Assembly: GCA_946807835.1 (NCBI GenBank)
Contig: OX327686.1
Location: 16,244,001-16,308,000, forward strand
From: Ailanthus altissimus
Taxonomy: Eukaryota; Streptophyta; Magnoliopsida; Sapindales; Simaroubaceae
Length of the DNA stretch: 64,000 bases
Direction: 5' to 3'
How positions within the stretch are numbered: position 1 is the first letter of the stretch; every line of letters starts with the position of its first letter. Below, piece after piece: positions 48,899-60,864 of this stretch. The position numbers and the translations under genes are program-made. The notes under the pieces were generated by a model. The model did not search any database. It saw nothing but the letters and a program-made list of their open reading frames with translations, and was not told where the DNA came from.

Positions 48899-51800
48899 TG
48901 TTAGGGTTGGTGATTACGTGTTATCCCTGAATGTACATATACTTATGTATTTATACATGTGTACATTTTTATTAAATTGTTAACACTTATTTATACAGTA
49001 CCATGCAATGTAACATTACATACATTGTATAATCTGAAGGAATTTTGATCTGATCTAAAAGAGTTTAGATAAAGGCCTATAGTTAGCCACACTAAGAGAT
49101 ATAAATGCTAAATATTAGCACAACTAATTGTTAGTTGGTTATAATACTCAGCGAAGTTGCAAGAGTTGCAATCAAGTGCCAGAAAATATCAGTTGCGTAA
49201 GTATGTTCTCAAATATTGTCCTTGATCTATTTCTACCGAAGGTTTGTCGGTGGATACCTTTATATAGATCAGCATATCTCGTACCTATAGGGTATAGATG
49301 GTAATTCTTAGTCGACTGTGAGCTTGGAGCTCATATTGACATATGAGAATCCAATTAGGACTAGATATATGACAGACTCACAATGGCCTCCAATAGACAC
49401 CTAATGTAAGCCGTCAACAGAAGGTCTTCTCGAGTGGAGTAGTGATGCGATATTTCTATATCTTATAATTGAGTGCAAGTATACACTATCATATGCAAGT
49501 AATAAAGGGACAAAAGAGTCTAATGTTAAACCCACAGGGATAATTTCTACTTTTTAACCAAGTACTAAAATTATGTATTTCTAATAATTATTCAAAAAAA
49601 TAAAAATCTAAGAATGAATGAAAAAAAATATAAACGCAATGACACAATTTAAAGAGACTTAGGTGATAGCAATATAGAGAAAACCTACGGTCAATACTAT
49701 CCCTCAATATGCTTTCTAATGATTAATCCTCTAATATTTAATTTTCTTAGTATTTGTTATTGATCAAGACCCCAATGTATTCACAAGCCTTTTCTAAGGT
49801 CATGTAAGTATACCTTAATTTACCAAATATCTATATTCCTATGGTACTTGTAATAAATTAAAATTTATTAAGATTAAGTCTTATTGATCATACTTGCCAA
49901 TTAGGTATATTCCTATCCTAAATTGAAACTTGCATATGTAACATTGAATGTTACTTTACAATCATGCATCAAATTACCTAGATCTAAATATTATGATTCC
50001 TTTTTCGAGTTTATCAAAAATATTACCCATTCATTCATCATATATTGGCTAGATATATTGAAACATTAAGAACAACTAATTTAAATAACAAAGAACTAAG
50101 TTTATTAAAAATTAAAAAGATATGGCAATTAAGTGCACATATTGAGTTCAAGTATTAACCATAGAAAGAAAATTTAGTTCATGACAACAAGAGAACAATA
50201 GTAAAAATAATAAGAAATCATGATACAATCAATAGTAAACCGATACAGACGTCGAATTTGTCTTGATTGCGTGCCTAAGATACTCTTGATGCCAAAGAAC
50301 ACCTTGAATCTCTCTCTATGGCTGCTTCAATTAAACTTCTATTGCTCTCTAAGACTTGTGCTGTATATTCTTGGTGTTCATGGATTGCTCTTGGGTGATC
50401 TTGGATTCTTTTTAAAGTTTGGGGATGAGTGGCCTTTTATAGGGATTAATATGAGCTTAAAAATCTCAATTCTAGTCATATTAGGACTCGCACTACCATT
50501 GGGCTACTATTCTATTGTCGCTAGGGTGCTGCATGTAAAAGGCCTCACCGCTAAAGCGATGAGGTGTTGGCACTAGAGCATTAGCCTATTGTGGGCGCGA
50601 TTACAGGCTGGCACTAGGGTGCAAGATTGCGACTTCAACAGGTCTTCTTTTTTATTTTCTTATTTTGATTACTGTTCTAGTACTGGGACAAAATTCCTTG
50701 TGGTGCTGGGTCAACAGGTCTGTATAACAATAATGCACAAAAATAGCCATTTATTCTCATTAAACAATAAAATATCAAAATAAAAATATGAGAAAATATA
50801 TGACAAATAGGCCCTTATCAAGTAGTATATGTAGTTCTTTGACCTGAGTGCTATGATGGGCTTGTAAGTGATCCACCATACTTTGGTTTCACACATGTCA
50901 CAAACCTTTCATGGTGTGACCACTAGGTGTTACTGGGTATGGTCCGATACTTATAGAGTAGGGTGTGTACAAAAATGGGATCTATCAGCTCGCATAGGGA
51001 GTTAGATATCCAGATGGTACAAGATTGTATCTCATAAATTCTTATGGCCACAAACATTAATCCCGGGAAAGAGTTTCTGCCAGAGTGTAACAATATGGTA
51101 AAAGAGTTTGCACATATTATTTAGTGAGACACAAGTCTGAGGATATGATATGGATGAGCACATAAGGATTTGACAGTGAAAATCTGTATCCTCACACAAC
51201 CAGGATATTGTGACGGAAGGACTATACGTATGCATTGTGACCTCAGCTTGGATGGTTGACGAGCTGATTTGTATTTTTGTGATGTGTGCATAGGACAATG
51301 TTCATAGACTTATGAAATAGTTTTATTTGACGAATCAAGCGTAGACCTAGAGAGTCTCACAATATAGATTATACTCGCTGAGCATTATGGTAGTGTACCA
51401 GATTAAATTGCTCAGTCAAGTAATATCCTGCATTACTACAAAAATGCGTGAGTGTCTATATTTAAGCGTTAAATACAATAATTACTTAATAATTGTTATT
51501 TACTAATTGTATAATGACACGTGATGTATTCTGGACCCTCGGTTGAGTTTGCTTAAGTGTGGGTATGGTAGGACTCACTAAGGGTAGACTTGGTAACTAT
51601 TTATAAGGGGTAAATGGTAATTTTATACATTGATTGTTTAATTATTAAATAATAAAAATATCTCATTATTATATATTATTATATTATAGTGATGTTTAGT
51701 TGTCGTCCATTATTTTATATAATATTATTATTTATTATAATATATTTTGAGGTGTTTAATGTGTGAAAACTATACGAAGATGAAGTGAATTGCTTCATGT

Positions 51801-52325
51801 TTTTCCATTTTTCAGTTGTCTTTGAAATCAAAGAGAAATGCTGATTTCAAAGGGTGGTTGGCTAAAATAGATAAAGAAAAAGAGATTTGATCTCTTGTGA
51901 ATTAGTTTCAAATGTTGAAACTAGGTTTTAAATTATCTTCATTATTGGCTACCAGTTACTACAATTAGAAATTTATTTTATTGATCAAAAATTTGATCAA
52001 AGGAAAAATAAAATCAAAAGAGTTTAAGAGTTAAACCCAGTGCTAGATTTAAAACTGTTGTTCTAGCTTACCAAGGCTATCGAGTTGGTGACTAAAACGG
52101 CTAACAGGTTAGTCTCTAGGCGGACTCCCAGGATAAACGTGTAAAACGTTACACATTTTGGTGATTTCTTAACCCTTCAAATATATTAATATGATTAATA
52201 TATTATTTATTGTGTTCATTGTATTATTTTAATTATTTCACTGCCTTAAATATGTATGAGATACGTATTTTATACAATGATTGCTAATGCACATGCATAC
52301 TTCTATGTCTATTTGATCCTCGACA
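48899..52325 (+). repeat. 5' LTR of the copia element, interrupted
   Basis: It starts TGTTAGGGTTGGTGATTACG and ends GATCCTCGACA. It is about 2044 bp once the nested solo LTR (49443-50820) and one copy of its duplication are removed. It is distantly related to family D. Confidence 0.85.
49443..50820 (-). mobile_element. Solo LTR, gypsy family A
   Basis: 1378 bp, from TGATGCGATATTTC to GCCCTTATCA, with a perfect duplication AGTAG (49438-49442 and 50821-50825). It is the same family as the LTR at 25220-26865. A minus-strand TATA box CCTATAAAAGG is at about 50432-50443. The open frame at 50220-50576 lies inside and is not considered a gene. Confidence 0.93.
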
Positions 52326-52329
52326 AAAT

Positions 52330-52341
52330 TGGTATCAGAGC
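52330..52341 (+). promoter_or_regulatory. Initiator tRNA-Met primer-binding site
   Basis: TGGTATCAGAGC follows the copia LTR end after a short AAAT spacer. It is the standard primer site of plant copia elements, perfectly kept. Confidence 0.9.
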
Positions 52342-53477
52342 TAGATATAAAATATTTGGGTGTTTTTTGAGTGAACTAATGTATAAGACCCAGTGTAAAC
52401 AACGCGTTTCAAGTGTTGAAATGGGTATGCTAAGGGAATGCACTGGGTACTGCAGCACTAAACAGCAAGCGTCGCGGCAGTGGAGGTTCTGCCTCCAACG
52501 CTAGAGACCCGACTCCGCGATGCTGGGAGTTTTTGCTCCCAATGCCGCAACGTTGGTTAGCCCACGCCATGGCACTAAAGGTTCTTCCTCCTACGTCGTA
52601 ACGCAGAAGGCACTTGAACAGTAGCAAATGAACAGTATTTGTACTGTTCACAGTTATAATAATTTTGAACAGTGTTTCAAAATTAATTTTGCAAGTGTGG
52701 GTTTATGAGATACAGTAATAAGACTTATCAGTCTCCATTATAAACCAGGATTAATTTTTGTATTATTAACCACAATGGGAACCCTACTGGTAGGAGTTAA
52801 TTGTGTTTGCTTAGAACAATTAATTAATTGAGAATCACCCTCCCATGAGACGAGAACCTTGGATAGAAAGAAAAATCTCTCTTAATCAAATTAAATAATA
52901 TTACATTATGAGATAATGTTTTATTATGATCCGTCTGGTCAATACGGTGTCAGACGAGTCACGTTGGCCTTTTTCCAATATTGCTACAGCGTGAAGGACT
53001 TGGTCGATTGGGCATAGACTATACCGGTTTAACATGAGATGAGGAAAATATATGCGAAGGTATTGCTTAATATTGCTATAGCGTGAGGGTAGCATCAGTA
53101 ACATATATTTTATTATTGACAAGTTAATCTAAATACACTTACCCAATATTACTACAGCATGAGAATAAGGTGTATTCAGGATCAAGTGATAAGGGTTGTA
53201 TAAGATCCAACTGACAAGTGTTGTCTACCTGTTGGGTTTACAAAGGCTAATATTATTACAGCGCGAGGCCTAAGTAAATTTCAATAGGGTCTACTTCCCA
53301 CTAAATAGTTTAAAAGAGTTTAAACTCTAATTCAATAGATTATCAGGATTATGTAAAGTAATGGGAGGGCGTTTTAAATTAAAATATGTATAATTATTAT
53401 ACCAATGATTTAAAACGTATTATTAGCGATTTAATGACCATTCCCCTTACATCTCCCGTTATTTTGGCATGTCAAGA
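52342..53477 (+). other. Leader of the copia element with GC-rich cluster and iterated motif
   Basis: 52425-52610 is GC-rich (ACTGCAGCACTAAACAGC, GCGTCGCGGCAGTGGAGG, TCCGCGATGCTGGGAG, TGCCGCAACGTTGG). Downstream a motif close to AATATTGCTACAGCGTGAGG occurs at about 52977, 53071, 53143 and 53249. No coding sequence is seen until 53478. Confidence 0.65.
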
Positions 53478-56200
53478 ATAATGGCCACTACGAACCAGTT
53501 GATGTGCATAGTTGATGCAGTCCAACTCAATGGTACTAGAAATTACTCTGACTGGCAGATGAATCTAAAAAATGTTCTAGATTCAAAAACTCTTTGATTT
53601 ATTATTGATTAGAGTTTGCTGCAAGGTATTTCTAATAACACCTCTCTAGGGGTTATGAATAGAGGGGTTATGATCCTCTTTGTTTAGGGTGCTTCATCAT
53701 CTACTTCAAGTATATCTGGTAAGACGAGATGTCTGAAGAGAAGAAAATGAGGTAGATACCCAAGATAAGTCCTCTGAGGTAACATTTATCCAAAGATCAA
53801 CAAGAGAGCAATGTAGATGAAAAGTGTTTCCATCGCAGTAAGGTTGGGTATTGGAAATCCCATTACCCTAGAAGCATTATAATTGTCAAGAAAACTCTCA
53901 CAGGTTTATGTTTGACAGACATAGAAATTTCTATGGCGTATGATGCCAGTTCAAACTAGATATGAGATATAGCATTTTCCTCTAATATTTGTAATATGTT
54001 ACAGGGATTGAGAGAGACAAGAATACATCAGCTTGTAGAAGTAATGTTAAGAAAAAAAAATAGTGATTTCTTGCATTTTCAATTTGTTGGATAGCTTGAC
54101 TTACTTCTTATATACAATACAATAGTTGTATTGTATAATTGGTATAATATCCAAAACATCATCTGACAAATTGTATCCCTTCCTATACTTGATAGTGAAA
54201 GATATCATATGAATATTATGAATAGTTTCTTATGTTAATGTGATGTGAATGATCTTTTATTAGTTGAATGTCAGTTAATAAATACACATTATATACAATT
54301 AGAAATGTTTGTAGATTGGAATCCCTAAATGATATGGAACTGTGGCATGTGAGATTATATCATATAGGCGTGAGATGCCTTATCTGTCTGGTTAAGGATG
54401 GTTGGATACCTAATCTAACCATAAAGACTTAACCGTTTATTAATAATATATTCATAGAGATGACTAGACATACCAGAATGTACATCATATCCCTTCAATT
54501 AAATCGAGGTAGTGAGTACATTAACAGCAAGTTTTTTGTTTGTTTAAAGGAGAATGAGATTCTCACTCACTATAATCCTTTGAGTGCTCAACAACATAAT
54601 AATATTTCAAAGAAGAGGAATCAGATGTTATTAAAAATGGTCCGATTGATGATGAGTATTATCGACCTATATCTGTGAGAATATGCTCAAAATACAATTG
54701 CTTATTAAGCAAAGTTCTATCAGAAGTTGTGTCTTCTATTCTGTATGAGATACAGAGAGGAAAGAAGCTGAATCTTAAATATTTTAAGACTTGGGGTAGT
54801 TCTACTTATGTAAGAGTTACTCAGTAGGATAAACTAACACCCGAGATGTACAAACATAGGTTCATTGAGTATCCTATGAATTCACTAGGATACTAGTTCT
54901 GTGATTTAAAGAAGCAAAGTGTGTTCATTTCTCAATTTACCACCATTCTAAAGGAAAAGTTTCTCATGGATCGTGAAAATCATAGAAAGATTGAATTTAG
55001 TAAATTCTATCTAGAAATAAATAAACCAAGAATGAGAACTCAGGCTCAATTAAGCAGTGACCTTTTAGCACACTTCCTCAGTAGGTCGGAAAGGATGTTT
55101 AGATCACCTATTAGGTATGTTTGATTCCTAAATGTGAACTTAGAGTTTTCTTGGTAGAAGAAAATAATCATTTGATAGAGAGATGATGTTAGACATCAAT
55201 TCGAGAAACAACAAGAAGCTATGAAAACAAAAATTGACTTTATGCATCAAAATCAAGTGTGGCACTTGATTAAGCTACCCATATGAATTGTTCTCATCGA
55301 TTGTAAAAGAGTTTACAAGAGGTAGTGGAAGCCAGATGGAAGGTAGAAACCTTCTAGACCCTTTATTGGTTCTAGAAAAGTAATTCTCAATGATCTGGGA
55401 TCAATTAAGTGGAAACCTTTGGACCATTATTAATGTTAAAGTTAATTAGAATTGTATTGACTCTTATAGCATATTATGACTTTAAGGTTTAGTAGATGGA
55501 TCTAAAGATGGCATTCCTAAATAGATACCTTAAGTAAGAGATATTCATAAAACAATTTGAAGGTTTTACATCTAGCTAGACTTCTGGTCTAGTATGCTGG
55601 CTGAAAAAGTCCATTTATGAGCTTAAAGAAGCCTTCTGAAGCTGGAATCATTCTTTTGATGAAATAATCAGATTGTCTGATTTCATCAAAAATAAAGAGA
55701 AAGCTTGTGTGCATAAAAGTTTAGTGGGCTCATGATAATCTTCTTGATGCTTTTTATTGATGATGTATTAGTTATTGGGATTGATGTCGGTATATTATAA
55801 TTGGTCAAGAGTAACTTGTAAGAATTTCTCCATGAAGAATTTGGGAAAGGCTTCCTTTATACCGAGTATAAAGCTTTATAGAGATAGAGTTAGGAAGCTG
55901 ATAGAAATCTCTCAAATTATTTCACATCAATAGCATATTAAAATGGTACAGTTTTTGTTAACTGTGAGATAGTTAACTTATCTTTTAGACATGGTGTTCA
56001 TCTTTCGAGGAGAATGTCTCTTCAGATGAAAGATGAGAGAATTATAGTGTTTGATGCACCAGATACATCAGTACTAGAGGAATCTTGGCTTAGGGAGATG
56101 TGATTATTTGTAGAAAGGTTCTATAAATAATTTAGTGGACGCACTTTTTAAGGCCATGACTCCAAAAGTATTTATGAAACACGTGGAGTCGATGTGTATG
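53478..56200 (+). pseudogene. gag-pol remnant of the copia element
   Basis: Gag start: MATTNQLMCIVDAVQLNGT then NYSDWQMNLKNVLDSK. Knuckle: KCFHRSKVGYWKSHYP at about 53820, with three of its four metal ligands changed. Protease region: SSNICNMLQGL. GAG-pre-integrase: ELWHVRLYHIGVRCL and LVKDGWIPNLTI. Integrase end: LKENEILTHYNPLSAQQHNN and KKRNQMLLKMVRLMMS. RT: WHLIKLPI, MAFLNRYLK, KQFEGFTSS, KKSIYELKEAF and FIDDVLVIG (YVDD changed to FIDD). The part between DERIIVFDAP and ALFKAMTPKVFMKHVESM, which should be RNase H, is missing. Stops and frameshifts abound. Confidence 0.82.
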
Positions 56201-56227
56201 AGATACCATCAGGAATAGCATTAGAGC

Positions 56228-56238
56228 AAGTGGGAGAT
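56228..56238 (+). promoter_or_regulatory. Polypurine tract of the copia element
   Basis: AAGTGGGAGAT directly precedes the LTR start TGTCAGGG, in the standard context GCAAGTGGGAGATTGT of plant copia elements. Confidence 0.85.
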
Positions 56239-59200
56239 TGTCAGGGTCGGTGCTTACGTGTCATCCTTGAATGTACATATATTTATGTATTTATACAGGT
56301 GTATATTACCATTAAATCGCTAACACTTATTTATATGATACCATGCAATGTAACATTACAAGCATTGTATAATCTGAAGGAGTTTAGATCTGATAAAGGA
56401 GTTTAGAAAAAGGTATATAGTTAGGCACGCTGAGAGATATAAAGGCTAAATATTAGCACATGTAATTGTTAGCTAGTTATAATACTCAGCGAAGATCCAA
56501 GAGTTGGAGGCTTGCTTGTAATGGGATATAGACCTGGAAATATACTAGTAACTGCATAGTTGTAAGGGTTGCAGTCAGGTGCCAGAAAATATCAGTTGCG
56601 CAAGTATGTTCTCTAATATTATCCCTGATCTATTTCTACTGATACGGGTCTGTCGGTGGATACCTTTATATAGATCAGCATATGCCGTATCTATAGGGTA
56701 TAGATGGTCGTTCCTAGTCGACTGTGAGCTTGGAGCTCATATTGACATATCGGTATCCAGTTAGGACTGGATATAGGACGGACTCACGAGGGCCTCCGAT
56801 AAACACCCTATGTAAGCTGTCATCGGAAGGTCCTCTTGAATTAAATAGTATACGTGGTCCTTTGACCTGAGTGACACGATGGGCTTGTAAGTGATCCACC
56901 ATACTTTGGTTCCACACATGTCACAAACCTTTTATGGTGTGACCGTTGGGTGTCGTTGAGTATGGTCCGATACTTATGGAGTCCACTGTGTACAGATATA
57001 GAATCCGTCTGCTCGTATAGGGAGTTAAATATCTAGATGCTTCGAGAGTCTATCTCAAAAAGTCTTATGGCCATAAGCATTAATCCCGGGGTAGCGTACC
57101 AGATTAAATTGTTAAGTCTGGTAATATCCAGCACTACTATGGAAAGATGTGTGTATCTGTATTTAAACGTTAAATATAACAATTAGTCAATAATTGTTAT
57201 CTACTAATTGTATAATGACACGTGACACATTGTGGACCCTCGATTGAGTTTACCCAAATATGGGTATAGTGGTGTTGGGAGTTGTACATTTATGGGTGTT
57301 TGCATGTGGGTTTTGTGTTTAATCACAATTTATACATATCTCATATATATAATGAAGCAGCGGAAGCTTAAAGTATTGCAGTAAACACAATCACAATATA
57401 TTAATCAGAAACGAGATTGAGAAATAACCCTTGAAGCCTTTGGTTGGAGATTGTTGAAGTCCACCAAAATGTTGTCTTTGATCAATTCTAGTAATCAACA
57501 ATGGTGGGTTTGATTATCTAGAATGACAGCTTTTGATCCAGCACTTGTTTAACTACTTAAACTTGTGTTCTTGATTTTTTCTTTTGATTAACACTTAATC
57601 AATTAATCAAAAACCTATTTTGCTAAATTAGTTTTAAGCCTTAAAAGAAAATAATGAATTCAACTCTTGAATCCATTAATTAGAAAACAATTTCTCTTTT
57701 CTCTCTTTGTGAAATGGCTGAGCTAATTTTGCAAAATCAATTTTACAAAAAACGTTTTTAATTTAATTTACATTTGTTTTATTTATACAAATGAATTTAA
57801 TTTCATTTCATAACACTTAATTTCACTTAATTTCAATTTGAATTTAATCTAACCTAATCATAGTTAACTCTTAACTTTAGTTAGGTTAAACTAACATTAA
57901 AATATTCTAACTATAGTTAACTCTTAACTCTAGTTAATTAAAAGAATATTTAATTATTTTAACCATGGTTAACTAACTTAACCATGGTTAGGTTAACTTT
58001 TACTTAACCATTAAGTATAGTTAATCTAACTTAACTAAATGGTTAACTCTTAACCTTAGTTAAACTTAATTCATTTATTCAACAATTAAATAAATAAATA
58101 TTTATTTGAATTATTTAACGATTAAATAATTATCAAGTGAAATTACAATTATGTCCTTACTCGGTTACCAAATTAACCTAAAGTGGGTCCCACCATCTGA
58201 CCATATACTTTAGTTAACGTAACCTTAGTAAATTGCTGGATTTTACTGTATTAAACTATTTAATACGGTACGCTGCCCAAGTGCTCAAAGAGTACATTTC
58301 ATATTGGGACTCCCTAGGTCCACGCCCGATTCGTTAAATGAAACTATTTCACAAGTCCGTGAACGATGCCCCACGCACACGTTACGGATATTACAAATCA
58401 GCGCGTAAGACCATACATGTTGAGGTTACTCCATATTCGTATAATCCTTCCGTCATTATATCCAGGATGAACGGGATATAGATCATTACCGTCAAATCCC
58501 GATAATTTCATCCATCACTTTATTATCTTCAGATTCGTATCTTTATGAACAATTTACGCAAACACTTTTGCTATAATGTTCGAACCTGGAGGAAACTCCT
58601 TTCCCAGGTTAATTGCTTACGGCCATAAGACTTTACAAGATACAATCTCGAAGTTCGGATATACAACCCATCTATGTGAGCTGGCGGATCCCATATCTAC
58701 GCACACCGAACTCCATGAGCATCGGACCATACCCAGCGACACGTAGCGGTCAGACCATGAAAGGTCTCTGACATACGTGGAACCAAAGTATGATGGATCT
58801 CCCACAAGTTCACCGTGGCGCTCAGGTCGAAGGACCACAAATACTACTCAACTCGAGAGGACCTTCCTTTGACGGTTTCATAGGATATCTATTGGGGTCC
58901 TCTTGAGTCTGTTCAGTATCCAGTCCTAACTGAATACCTGTATGTCTATATGAACTTCAACCAAGCTCATGGTTAACTAAGAATAACCATTTGTACAATA
59001 CAGCTATAGACATACACTAATCTATGTGTTTCACCGATAGACCCTCATTGGTAAACGTAGATTAGGAACTCTATATTTGAGAAGATACTTCCATAACGAC
59101 ATTTCTTAGTCTCTATTGCAACTCTTTGCAATTTTATCATTACTAGTAGATTCTCAGGTCTTTGTTACATTATAGATTAGGTTCTAACTTTTAGATCCCG

Positions 59201-60246
59201 CTGGGTATTATAACTTGCTAACACTTAGCATTTATAACTATCAGCTTTGCTAACTCTTAGCCATGGTTTAAACTTCTTTAAACCAGATATGAACTCATTC
59301 AGATCATATCATTTTTATAATGTTACAAGCTTAATTACCATTTGATAAAAGTTATCAGCGATTTAATAAAATATGCATTGTATAAATATTACAAACTAAA
59401 TATTCATACAAACTGGGATGGCGCGTAAGCACATACCCTAACAAGTGGGACCCACTAGAAGGCAGACTTGGTAACTATTTATGAGGTGTAAAATGATAAT
59501 TTCACATATTGATTATTTAATTATTAAATAATTAAAATATCTCATTATTATACTATGTAATATTATTATATTATAGTGATGTTTAGTTGTCTTTTATCAT
59601 TTTATATAATATTATTTATTTAAAATGGCGGCCAAGTGTAGTTTTTTTTATTTATATAATATTATTATTTCATATATATATTTTTGAGGTGTTTAATGTG
59701 TGAAAAGCATAGGAAGATGAAGTGAATTGCTTCATTCTTTTCATTTTTCGATTGTTTTTGAAATCAAAGAGAAATGTTGATTTCAAAGGGTGGTCGGCCA
59801 AATAGATAAAGAAAAAGAGATTTGATCTCTTGTAATTAGTTTCAAATGTTGAAACTAGTTTATAATTATCTTCATTATTGGCTACCAGTTACTACAATCA
59901 AAAATTTATTTTATTGATCAAAGGAAAAATAAATTCAAAAGGGTTTAAGAGTTAAACCCAGTGCTAGATTTGGAGCTGTTGTTCTAACTTACTAAGCCCA
60001 CCGAGTTGGTGACTAGAACTACCGACTGGGTGGTCTCCAGACGTACTCCCAAGATGCACATGTAAAACATTATACATTTTGATAATTTCTCAACCCTTCA
60101 AATATATTAATATGATTAGTATATTATTTATTGTGTTTATTGTATTATTTTAATTATTCTGCTGCCTTAAATATGTATGAGATACGTATTTTATACATTG
60201 AACACTGATGCATATGCATACACCCACGTATATTTGATCCTCAACA
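56239..60246 (+). repeat. 3' LTR of the copia element, interrupted
   Basis: It starts TGTCAGGGTCGGTGCTTACG and ends GATCCTCAACA. About 1832 bp remain after removing the nested LTR. It lacks roughly 300 bp present in the 5' LTR: the sequence jumps at TAATCCCGGGGTAGCGTACC near 57085, whereas the 5' LTR continues through 51065-51395. Confidence 0.85.
57273..59443 (-). mobile_element. Solo LTR, copia-type family D, copy 3, inverted
   Basis: 2171 bp, from TGTTGGGAGTTG to ATACCCTAACA on the plus strand, with a perfect duplication AGTGG (57268-57272 and 59444-59448). It is the reverse complement relative of 8906-11095 and 46172-48352, but clearly more diverged. The TTAACC-rich block is at 57850-58080. 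Confidence 0.93.
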
Positions 60247-60489
60247 TTAATTATACAAGAGCGAGGTAAGTTTTCATCTCAACCTCAATCTAATTCAAAA
60301 GAACAATTCATAGCACAAGTTTTCACTTCTGATGCATAAATTCTCAAAGAAGTCAATGTCATTACTACTCAAAATGGTAAGATTGTGAGTGAGCCTACTT
60401 CTCCAACCAACACATCTACTAGTAGTAAAGACGCCCCTCTTTAAAAAAAGGCTATAGTGAAAAATGTGAGTGATGTCAAACCTAGAGTA

Positions 60490-60850
60490 CATGTATGTGG
60501 GTTTGTGTTTATCATTCGAATATGCATATGTATCAAATACATATATACACAACAGATGAGCGGAATACTAATTTTTTAATTATAAACACAAATAAGTTTT
60601 ATATGTTATCTCATAAATGTAAACTACATAAAGATTGAGAATTTATTACCTTGACACGCCTTTGGTTTTGGTCAAACCAAAGTACTCGCCTTGAAGCAAC
60701 TCGTTCACAATTCTAGTTCCTCAACACGGTGAGCTTGAGAAAGCTAGAATAGTAACTTTTCTAGCATAGAATTCAACCCTTGAATCTTTATTTCTACATT
60801 GTAGTATAGGTGGCCAAAAATAGAAGGAAAATAGAAGAAGTGTATCTTTC
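60490..60850 (-). repeat. Truncated 3' LTR of the right-hand copia element
   Basis: Read on the minus strand it ends CACAAACCCACATACA, like the end of family D LTRs (CACAAACCCACATGCA). Only about 350 bp remain between the RNase H end and this terminus, against about 2 kb in relatives, so most of the LTR is deleted. Confidence 0.55.
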
Positions 60851-60864
60851 CAGCAAAGATACCA

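Larger units (their letters stand above)
48899..60246 (+). mobile_element. Full-length Ty1/copia element, dead, with a solo LTR nested in each LTR
   Basis: 5' LTR 48899-52325, tRNA-Met primer site 52330, gag-pol remnants 53478-56200, polypurine tract 56228, 3' LTR 56239-60246. The target duplication is TTAAC (48894-48898) and TTAAT (60247-60251), one transition apart. Both flanks are gag of element E. The LTRs share TGT(T/C)AGGGT starts and CTC(G/A)ACA ends. The coding part has lost most of RNase H. Confidence 0.9.
43236..60488 (+). mobile_element. Element E: 5' part of an Athila-like element with nested insertions
   Basis: LTR (43236-44757), intact primer site (44763-44780), a long A/T leader and a gag in three pieces (45492-46171, 48358-48898, 60247-60488). 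The gaps are a solo LTR and a full copia element. At 60489 it is cut by a minus-strand copia element, and pol and the 3' LTR are not in this window. Confidence 0.82.
45492..60488 (+). pseudogene. gag: gag of element E, in three pieces
   Basis: ATG at 45492 begins MSQHEDNPVWTLKDYLHLT. Piece one (to 46171) contains NTPHLDFKPRMIQLLPSFY, ENPYIHVRNFEEV, FKFFSFSLKGKVKS, AFFNKYFPQHKTNGLKRQI, FYEGLTIRERQFFEMM and DPEKAIEFLNDLAE. Piece two (48358-48898) has DNLKAQLKVLTRELEIMK, a degraded knuckle CSVCRGVKHLAQDYP whose last Cys is Tyr, and TFIEAQSKTNQKFE. Piece three (60247-60488) has QERGKFSSQPQSNSKEQFIA and VNVITTQNGKIV, the normal gag end. Stops are frequent. The span includes the insertions. Confidence 0.85.

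Noticed and set aside
50220..50576. 118-codon open frame with hydrophobic stretches
   Set aside because: It lies inside a solo LTR; the hydrophobicity comes from AT-rich composition.
53140..53265. CAATATTAC and TAATATTAT words resembling the geminivirus nick site
   Set aside because: They are variants of the iterated leader motif; there is no stem-loop, Rep-like gene or iteron arrangement.
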